Source: Reticulitermes speratus (lineage: Eukaryota; Arthropoda; Insecta; Blattodea; Rhinotermitidae). From it: a stretch of 64,000 nucleotides of DNA. Shown here in pieces: positions 55,987 through 64,000 of the stretch; within the stretch, counting starts at the first letter, position 1, and the number at the start of each line of letters is the position of its first letter. The notes below the pieces were generated by a model. The model made no database searches. It was given only the letters and a program-made list of their open reading frames with translations, and had not been told where the DNA came from. Where the stretch lies: assembly GCA_021186555.1 (NCBI GenBank), contig JAJKFL010000014.1, positions 26,074,533 through 26,138,532 of the forward strand, in the 5' to 3' direction. The position numbers were made by a program, and so were the translations under genes.

Positions 55987-57574
55987 ATCGGGTTTTACTC
56001 ACCGTATTTATAGAAAGCACCGGAAGTGTTTTCATTCGGCTCGCAGACATGCGACACGCGTCCTATGTGAAAAACACGTTGTTTGTTGCACGTCGAAATT
56101 CTGCAGGTTAAGCGAGTCGACGGGTGGTGACTAGCGACGGTTGTCCGATAAAATATTGTCCCTATATAATATAAGCAGAGAACATCTTTATAAACTTGTC
56201 AGGATTTTCGTAAATTTGTTATCTTTTTAAGTGTTCAAATAGCTTCAGTTACGTATTTTCACTTGTTATTAACTCAGTATAATATTTAAATTCTGACAGT
56301 TCACGAAGTTTGTTAAAGAGGTTGGTTTCATTTGTTTTGTAGTTTTAGTAGCTATCTATTTTAATTCCTGTCATTTGTACAAATCTCGCTGCATGGTTGA
56401 ACGAGGAATCTGCTGTCTGTGGCTTTAAGATCTTCTTTGTCCTACGAAACCGTAGTGAATTTCTTTAAAATAGCTTCGCACCAAATGGTTTATGCTAGAT
56501 TATTCTTGTGCTTTTACGTGTGTCGTGTCGCTTTGAGGAGTGAGAATGTTGGAGTGCCTAAGGAAGAAAAGAAGAGTGAATTGAGTATTTTGGTGGGAAG
56601 TATTCTTGTAAAGTGTGAAATGGAAGATAGAAAACGATATTTGAGGGTAATATTGAGATAGATTTTAGCGAGATGGGTTGTGAGGCTCGGAAGAGGATGT
56701 AAATGGATCAGGATCATGACAAATTGTGGACTTTGGTACTAGCATCGTTGAACCTTCGGGTTTTGCTGCCACAGTCGGGGTTGGAATGTATGAGACCCAC
56801 GTGAGGGGAGGCGAGGTTAATTACTGTACTCCACGGGTCGCTTATCTGACTGGAAACCCTTACATGCAAATGAATGAAGAGTAACAGCGACGCTGCTCTC
56901 AGACAACGGATCTGGTCCACTGCCAAAAGAGAGGCGAAAGATAAAAAAGGAATGAATGAAAACTAACTTTAGCGTCATACGTAGTGAGCCTCGTCACTTC
57001 TGGTGTTTTGAAGTGCATACCAAGCTGTGATTTTCTTTAGCTTTACACTTATACAGTCGGCATGTTATAGCTGTTGAGTTTTGTGTATAAAACGTCGATA
57101 CAGTTCGCGGAATTATCTTATATAAATGCTTGACGCGCCGAAAAGGAATGTTGTGTACGATACAGCCAATACTGTGGGAAGGATGATGTGTGTCTTAGGT
57201 TCGTTTCTGAATTCCAGAATTCCAAAACCAACCCGTCCAGGAATTAATATTTTAAGATGTTTATATATTACAGGAATTCCGCGAAAGAAACTTAATGAAG
57301 CGGAAGTAATATTTTGTTATATCCTGGACGTAACTCCGAGAAATTTTGTTCTGTTTTCCTTGTACGGAATGTTATGAGGTACTAAGTATGTGCTGTCACT
57401 ACGAGTACAAAACGTGGCTTTATATCCCTATGAAAGACGTCAAATTAGTGAAAACGTACCGTGCCAGGTGGAAAAGATTATTGAACACGTAATAGGAACG
57501 TTATGTTTGGTCGTTGGAATTTTTTATCTGAAGAAATACTCGAAGAATTAGATGAGTAACGGGGCTTTTCCCCA
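55987..57574. other. no gene supported
   Basis: Short frames at 56419-56661 and 57126-57377 have no recognised motif or splice context. Part of 56750-56830 (GTGAGGGGAGGCGAGG) may be repeat-derived. Confidence 0.35.
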
Positions 57575-57730
57575 GAGACAAAGCGGCCGAGGCGGGAAGC
57601 TGACCACTGACTTCAATCTAGTGCCGAGGTTAAGAATGAGTGAAGCTATAACTTCAGTCTCCCATGTACCTTCATGTTGTTCACTGCAGCATGTGGCGCA
57701 AGGTGATACGAATACTTTTCTCGTCCCTCT
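57575..57730 (+). repeat. SINE family B body fragment
   Basis: Matches the 52960-53100 body: AAAGCGGCCGAGGCGGGAAG, TGCCGAGGTTAAGAATGAGT and GAAGCTATAACTTC. The tRNA-like head is missing. Confidence 0.5.
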
Positions 57731-58139
57731 ACACTGTAGCTAGCAGAAAACACAGACTTTCAGGATTCGCTCCAGTAATGTTCTCTTCCGGTTCCGAAAT
57801 GAATGACGGAATGTGTCATTCATTTATTCTTATCGTGCCTGAGTCAAGATTCGTATGTGAATGAAAGATGGCCCTACTCTATTCTAAAATTGTAGAAGTT
57901 ACAGTCGTGCATGACATTACAGCTGTTTCCTAGCGACTGAAAAGGTGAAAGTAGAAATCTTACTAACTCTGTGGAGAACAGTCCTTCTTCGGAACCTATT
58001 AGTTCCTCAGCTAGTCGAGAAATTTCATGCATTTTATGGGACCCGACGGTTCATTAGCCCGTTCACAGGAATCCGCCACTTGTCTGTTTACTGAGCCAGT
58101 TGAATACAGCGTACGCCCTCCCGTCCTATTTATTTAAAA

Positions 58140-58450
58140 TTCGTATTTATTCTCTCCTCCTATCTATTCCTAGGACTTCCAAGCTGTCTCTTTCCTTCAC
58201 GTTTTCCCAACAGAACACTCCGTTAATTTCTCTTCCCTCCCTCGCGTGCCATATGAACCGCCCATCTCATTCTCTTTGATTGGATCCTCTGATAACTATT
58301 TGGCTAGGAGTACAAATCATCAGGCTCCTCGTAATGAAGTTTTCCCTAGAGTCTGTTATTTCCCTCTTATGTCCAAATATTTTTTAGCACCCTGTTCTCG
58401 AGTACCCTCAGCCTATGCTCTTCCCGTAAAAATCAACACTCAAAATTATA
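58140..58450 (-). repeat. LINE reverse-transcriptase tail remnant
   Basis: On the minus strand, pieces in different frames read KIFGHKREITDSRENFITRS, then EMRWAVHMAREGGKRN, then GKREGKRQLGSPRNR. These correspond in order to the RIFGPKRDE, RMRWAGHVARMGE and GKPEGKRPLGRPRRR blocks of arthropod LINE ORF2 tails. Stops and frameshifts are abundant. Confidence 0.65.
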
Positions 58451-59014
58451 TTTCTCGTGAATATTGAAGTGCGTTATAATAATGAATTAGATTGGGGCTT
58501 GCGTGTGATGTGTCACACATTCTAGACATTTACCATTAAAGAAAAGTCAGTGGCAAGCTTCACGCTCCGGTCGCCTTATCTATACATTTATAGAATTAAA
58601 TTCACTCTGCTTTTAAATTTAATAGATATGTGATAAAATGGCTGTTTTCTAAAATGATTTTCAGCGGCTGTGTGATTTCATATGTGGTAACATATATGCT
58701 TGGACATAATATGGTTGTATGTATAATGTGTACATATGCAGTCTTTAATTTCAAATGTTCTGGCCAAATTTTGATTGTCTTCAAGTAATTCTGATAAAAC
58801 GTATATATACATGTTCGCATTATCTGTGGTGAAGTCTAGCTTTGCTAATTTAAATGTAGATTGAATTTAATTCTGGAAGATATAGATAATGTATATTTGA
58901 ATCAGTTATTTTAACACTTTAAATTTGTGCATGCGTAAATTGTGTATTTTTATGCAATCTTAAAAGTTTATACACTTTATATTGTTATTCTGTGCATTGT
59001 CGATAACCAATTCG

Positions 59015-59170
59015 CAACATTTGTTCCTTAGATTATATAATATCACATTGAATATTCCTACATGTTTCGATCGATTCCCTGGTGATGATCCCCTGGGGAT
59101 CGAAACATGCAGAAATATTCAGTGTGATATTGTAATATAAATATCTAAGTAGCAATATTATGCATTTTGT
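59015..59170. repeat. foldback element related to 8577-8745
   Basis: Arms carry TATAATATCACATTGAATAT and CATGTTTCGATC, matched by GATCGAAACATGCAGAAATA and TTCAGTGTGATATTGTAATA. The right end, TATTATGCATTTTGTTGGT, is the complement of the left end of the 8577 element. The core has GATCCCCTGGGGATC, a perfect 7-bp stem with a one-base loop, followed by GAAAC. Confidence 0.7.
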
Positions 59171-59929
59171 TGGTCTGAGTGTTGCGCATTGTTTATACTC
59201 TTCTCACTATAATACTTAAGCTCCTTGATAATGGCTCGGAGGGTCCAAAAAATGTAGGGCTTTAATTGTAGGCAGTTACGGGTATTCCCCATAAAATATG
59301 TATTTTATTGGTTTTAATTTTTGTGATTGAATCAGAAATAAACGATGACAGGCTACGCTGTAAAATTATTTTCTGACTTAAATTTCTTAAAATTTAAAAT
59401 TCTTAGGAAGATTAAAGAAAATGAGAAAGATTGGAATTGAATGCAAATACCGACCGATGTGTTGATACGTTAGGCCAAAACGTAAAGCGACAGTGAAGCA
59501 ATCAACAAGCTCCTTTTTTAGCGTCTGACATTATATCAACTCTGTTAAGACGATAAAAATCAAATTAAGAGGCAACTGTGGTATGGGGCTATGTTTATGC
59601 TCTTCGCCGGAATATGGACATATTTATAAGACAGTAGCTAATAAATATTATGAAGTGTGGGAAATATCTGGGAACGGTAGTATAAAATCAAAATAACATC
59701 CATAAAGATGAGAGAATCCTTGCTACCCTTCACTTCAGAATTTTTTATTGCTTTGTTTCCGGCCCCAAACCTCAAATATTAAAATTAAAACATTGTTTGA
59801 TTGTATTATGTAGTTATGAAAGCGAGGAATACGGATTGATTGTACTTGAGAACCGGGTAGCTAGAAGATCATTCAGATAGAATGTAAGATGGAGGAACTG
59901 ACGGTAGGATAGACGGAGTTAGAGAACTA

Positions 59930-60260
59930 TAAGGAACTGTAGCAAGTGTTACTGTGGTGACCGAACCAAGGAGGGTAAAGTTGGCGGGACATGTAACTTA
60001 TATCATGCAGTACTAAATGAGACATGCATACGAAGTGTATGAAAGTGTGAAGGGAATATTGCGTTACGTGGATACATGGTTGTAGAGGGGACCCCAATAT
60101 TGAAACGACTCTTAAAACTAGTATGACTGTGTGGACTGCATTAATGTGGCTCAGCATAAGGTCCAGTGGTGGGCTCTTGTGAGCGCGGTGGTGAACTTTC
60201 GGGTTTCATAGAAGGCGGGAAATTTCTTTAACTTGTCGTCCGACAGTTTACTAACAAACA
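59930..60260 (+). repeat. LINE reverse-transcriptase tail and 3' remnant
   Basis: Pieces read KLAGHVTYIMQY, MRHAYEVYESVKG and QWWALVSAVVNFRVS, which follow the order WAGHVARM, MRNAYRVLVGKPEG and QWRALVNTVMNLRVP of LINE ORF2 ends. Next comes the noncoding GGGAAATTTCTTTAACTTGT shared with other fragments in the window. Confidence 0.65.
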
Positions 60261-61144
60261 ATTTGTTCCATGGCACTCGTTAATTGTTCTGCGATCAGCT
60301 TTACCAGTTTAATTGTGTGCAAATGTCAGTAATGATTGCGAAAATGTGGCCTGTCTATTTGGTAACAATTATTGTAATTTTTATATATTTTTTGTAATAT
60401 GTTACTGTTTAATATCGTACGGCATAAGGCATATTCACGAGGAAGCTCTTTGAAAGAAACTTTAAGGCAAGAATCTGAGATAGGCGACACATTAGCGAAG
60501 ACCTTAAAGAGAAAGATTTTGGTAGAAAGTGAGCTTCTTCAGGATTTATAACAGTGGCAGATTTGGTCTTGGTTTTTTTGCTCTTTTGCATTCTGTTACG
60601 AGAGAACATAGAGCAAAGGACAGAGCAGTCACGGACTTGTGGAGCTAAATCAAATACTGTTAGTTCTATCTTTAACATTAGACCATTGTTACATAATAGT
60701 TTGAAGTGAAGGCTAAAGTCTAATTTTGTGGTTTAAGAATGTCTCACCTACATTTTATTGAATCAAGGTTTATGAATTGAGATTTCTTGGCAGACATCGG
60801 CCACCGAACATAATAATTAGCTTTACCACTCGACTCTGGCAGAAACGCAAAACGAACCGTGTGGCAGGGAACGAAAGCTTTTTGTAACTAAACAGGTTGA
60901 AGGACAACACTTCACAGTCGGTACTATTATGTGTGTAAAGTGAAGAACTCCACATGTCTGAATTGCCGGTAGTACATGGTGTGAAGGCTTTGAGTTTTTC
61001 GTTATACATCCGCCTGTTTCTCTTTAACGCTCGAGCTGACATAGCCCCATTGTTGTGCTCAGGCTTCTCAGCACTAGCGCAGTTTTGCCGTGCGGTGTAG
61101 CTCGTCTGTAGTGTATCCAGTTTAGTTTTGTTATAATACAAAAC
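60261..61144. other. no gene supported
   Basis: The minus-strand open frame 60770-61258 (162 codons) overlaps a SINE-like repeat at its start and shows no family character. Confidence 0.35.
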
Positions 61145-61265
61145 ATATTGATGTAGCCGTAACGATTTAGACGTGTTTGGGAGATACCCGGTTCGAATCT
61201 CGATTGACACACCGTTAATTATGATTGAATTTTGTGTTTTCTCAGTTTTTGCAGACAAATTGTGG
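61145..61265 (+). repeat. tRNA-like SINE fragment
   Basis: TGGGAGATACCCGGTTCGAATCTCG-like B box region and a TTTGTGTTTTCTCAGTTTTT tail resemble the 34015-34200 copy in unit 2. Confidence 0.4.
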
Positions 61266-61374
61266 GACGTACCTCGATTAGGCCACGACTGTTTCCTGCA
61301 GATTCATTCCAATTCATCATTCACGCACAATGCTACCACTCGATGCTGTATGGTCTGAGATATTGACAGTGTCG

Positions 61375-61490
61375 TAAGATAAACCAGAAAAAGTGTGAAG
61401 GCGTATGGAGAGTGGAAGTATAGCTCGACTCATTCTTAACCTCAGAATGAAATGCGATGAGTGGTCAGTTTCATGTCCCGGTTGTATAAC
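61375..61490 (-). repeat. SINE family B body fragment
   Basis: The minus strand reads GAGGTTAAGAATGAGTCGAG and CTATACTTCCACTCTCC, like the family B body at 52815 and 57575. It abuts a family A SINE directly. Confidence 0.5.
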
Positions 61491-61491
61491 T

Positions 61492-61740
61492 GCCGATCCC
61501 AGTGGCAACGCGGTCTAAGGCGTGGGTCTGCGGCCGCTCGCTTGCTGGGATTATGGGTTTGAATCCCACCGGAGGCATGGATGTCTGTCTCATTTGAGTG
61601 TTGTGTGTTGTCAGGTAGAGGTCTCTGCGTCGGGCTGATCACTCGTCCAGGGGAGTCCTACCGAGTGTGGCGTGTCTGAGTGTGATCGCGAAGCCTCGAC
61701 AATGAGGAGGCCTAGGCCCACTTAGGGTTGTCGAGCCGTT
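61492..61740 (+). repeat. tRNA-Leu-like SINE (family A)
   Basis: Head GCCGATCCCAGTGGCAACGC, GGTCTAAGGCGTGGGTCT, B box GGGTTTGAATCCCACC, body GAGGTCTCTGCGTCGGGCTG, end CACTTAGGGTTGTCGAGCC. I found no target-site duplication; it lies against a family B fragment and may have inserted into it. Confidence 0.85.
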
Positions 61741-61933
61741 GGGCGGGGGGTGCTGTTCTAACTCCTCGGATCGACTCCGCGGTACCCATTGAACGGGAGG
61801 CTGCGTGGGCACCAGAGCTGGTCTGGGCACTTTGGAAATGTGGCCGCTTCTTCCTCTCTTAATCCTCATGGTGATGTTTGCTTATTAAGTGGTTTAGTTT
61901 CGTAGTCATCTTGATTTATAACAATTCTAAAAT

Positions 61934-61988
61934 TGAATTCTAACGTCCTGGAAACCCCTTTTGGGGGTTTCCAGTACGTTAGAATTCA
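61934..61988. other. 25-bp near-perfect hairpin
   Basis: TGAATTCTAACGT then CCTGGAAACCCC, a 5-base loop (TTTTG), and the complement GGGGTTTCCAG then TACGTTAGAATTCA. There is one mismatch in 25 pairs. It could be a compact MITE, a small-RNA precursor or a simple palindrome. Confidence 0.75.
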
Positions 61989-63848
61989 TTTTTAGTATTA
62001 AAATAGCATGCCTCTTTTTGGTTTTTCCTGCCGGCAATCTAAGCATGGTTTCTCAGATGTCCAGCCTCTACAAAAAGTGTTATAATGATAGGAAATTATT
62101 TGATGTCTTCAAGCCATATTTTTCATTTTGTAAGGCGGATAAGCCTTCTTTTTCCCTCCCAGCTACCTTGATTGCGGAGGCCTTCGCGATAAAACCGAGA
62201 ACTGTAGCTGCAGAAATCAAAGCACAGTTTTGTTTGGAATTTGTGATAGATGCAGTTATAAATTTAGTTTTGTTTAGAAGGCATATGAAGAAATATGGTG
62301 TGAAGGTGTGAACTGGATTAAGCTGGCTCAGGAAGTACTAAATTGTTGATTTTTATAAACACTGGGATGAAGTTTTGAGTTTCACACAAACGGGAATTTT
62401 TGTTGAAGAATTGGGTCTTCTGGGGTGTTGCACTGTGTCGATTGGTACATACTTAAGGACTTTCGAAAGATCTTAGTGCCTTCGTGTTCACGTCCAAGCA
62501 ATGACCCTGAAGATTACACTGCGAATATTTGAAACGTCGGTAAATATTTACCGGTCGAAACGGCGTAACATACCAGAAGACTCGAATCTTCAGCGACACC
62601 GCTGTCAGAAACTCATTTCTCGCTGGAATTTCTCGACTGGTTGAGCAGTTTTCCAGATTTCGAAAAAGACCCTATATTACGAAATTAAAGTTAATATGGG
62701 GCAGAAATCTTCTCTGGATTATGCCGTTTCCGCTGCCATTTTTTTCCAGCAAATCATGTCGTCCGTGTATTAAATTCCTAAGAAAACACAGCAAACAAGC
62801 ATGCTGTAATACACATGCAAGCAGACACCTCGCTTCTCTTTTAACTAATTTCGTGTGCCATAACCGTAAGTAGCAGTGTGACTTGTGTTACTGCTGTTCT
62901 AGGAATTGTGGTGTGCGTATTTGTTTCCGTGTTGTAGTTGGCGAATTTGACTTGTAGCTGTAGAACGTAGAGAGGGGTGACTTTTAAGCTTAAGTTACTT
63001 CTATGCTGAATTGGGTTTGGTGAGTCAGACAAATAACTTATTTGGCAGACCGAATAAAACCAGCACCAGACCTGATACACTGACGTTTTTTTCTGCCCTC
63101 AGGCCACCTGCTGCAACTGTGGTGTTCCATACGAACTCAGTCACCTCCCCATCACTCGGATCAGCCTAATTTTCAAATTAATTTTTAGCTTAATTTTCAG
63201 ACTAACAATGGAATTTTTGTGAGGGTGATAAACTTAGATTTTAACAGTTTAATATTTACAAACCGTTAAGAGTTTACACACTGCAGTGGTTTACATCTGC
63301 ATACGCATTTTGGCACTGTGTACCGTCATTAGTGGCTTGTACAGTTCAGTTGCAGCAACGTGTAAAGGTAAAAGGCAAGTCTTTGATGTAAATTGTAAAA
63401 CAGTTCTGATGACGGTACGTTGTGTCGAAACAAGTATGCTGATGTAAAATGCAGTACTTTGTGAAGTTTTGATTTGTTTATGACAAGGATTTGAAGTAGG
63501 CACTACGGAAATTATACACGGTAGAAGCGATATTTGCCCTTGATTTGAAGCTCAGAAATTTGACTCCTTTTGGTTACGGAATCAAGGGAATAAGAACACA
63601 TGTATTTGAGTTTTTTTCTAATTTTATGCAATACCTCCTGCCTGAGACAATGCTTTGAATGAGGTCACAACCGCTTGCTCTCATTTCTAGGCTGTTAATT
63701 GCTATCAGTCATTCCAGCCGACGCTTTGCATTCTATGCAGTTAGAAACGTCATTAAATAAGTCTAAGATAAAGAACACAACATTTGCTATAGGGATTGAA
63801 GGAACTCTTAAGAAGATCGGGCTACGTATCTTCGAACCTCCGATCCTG
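61989..63848. other. no gene supported
   Basis: An open frame at 61961-62311 (116 codons) starts inside the hairpin and has no family signal. The recurring hairpin signature appears at about 62508-62545 and 63405-63440. Confidence 0.35.
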
Positions 63849-63880
63849 TTGCGCGTGCGTACACGCGCGCGCGTGTTTAC
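63849..63880. repeat. alternating purine-pyrimidine tract
   Basis: GTTGCGCGTGCGTACACGCG continues as CGCGCGTGTT. Strict CG/CA alternation over about 28 bp is prone to Z-DNA formation and also forms a local palindrome (CGTGCGTACACG). Confidence 0.6.
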
Positions 63881-64000
63881 TTTCAGAAGCACGTGGGTTC
63901 CCTGTTTACCCTTTAAAGCACAGCGGTTACTGTGTGTACCACGTGGTTGTACATTTCAAAGCAGCGTTTTTCCACATGATGTTTTACTTGTTATGATTCT

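Noticed and set aside
60770..61258. 162-codon minus-strand open frame
   Set aside because: It overlaps a SINE-like repeat at its start, has no protein-family character and no splice or promoter support.
1..64000. CRISPR arrays, operons, rRNA genes
   Set aside because: No regularly spaced direct repeats with unique spacers, no rRNA-like sequence, and spliced eukaryotic genes throughout.

Overview
This window is AT-rich nuclear DNA from an animal, most likely an insect. The genes have GT-AG introns and long introns, and the intergenic DNA is crowded with decayed SINEs, LINE tails, mariner, Helitron-like, hAT-like and foldback elements. The style of the tRNA-Leu-like SINEs and LINE tails reminds me of cockroach or termite genomes. 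That placement is an impression from memory, not a demonstrated result.

Only two protein-coding gene families can be supported. The first is a four-exon CCDC43 homologue on the minus strand (4684-11225, 208 aa after splicing). The second is the mitochondrial fission adaptor FIS1 on the plus strand, present twice: copy 1 at 12592-17734 (149 aa) and copy 2 at 26969-30995 (150 aa). Each FIS1 copy has four exons with identical exon boundaries. CCDC43 and FIS1 copy 1 are head to head, with about 1.4 kb between their start codons.

The central architecture is a direct tandem segmental duplication. Unit 1 is about 11170-25546 and unit 2 about 25547-37073. The outer breakpoints and the junction share the short string TTAA(A)GCT. 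The left breakpoint cuts CCDC43 exon 1, so unit 2 begins with a dead 5' stub of CCDC43 followed by a complete promoter region and FIS1. The units differ by large indels. Unit 1 has about 1.1 kb with a Helitron-like fragment and about 3.4 kb containing a head-to-head repeat pair. Unit 2 has about 0.64 kb of FIS1 3' sequence and a 1.5 kb insertion. Most of the shared sequence is almost identical, but FIS1 exons 3-4 and their flanks are strongly diverged. There, copy 2 looks ancestral and copy 1 looks derived.

Outside the duplication, 1-4683 is mostly featureless apart from short repeat scraps. The CCDC43 introns hold an X-box pair, a transposase remnant and a foldback element. The region 37-64 kb is a repeat graveyard: a hAT-like MITE, SINEs with clear target-site duplications, a SINE nested in a long foldback, a broken mariner, a degenerate ~99-bp satellite, a 22-bp minisatellite, a large CCN microsatellite and several LINE 3' tails. 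One GC-richer patch near 46.6-46.9 kb ends in a strong splice donor and may be the first exon of a gene lying beyond the window. A hairpin signature (TGAAGATGA, stem, CGAAAC) recurs at about a dozen places and is the most unusual non-genic pattern.
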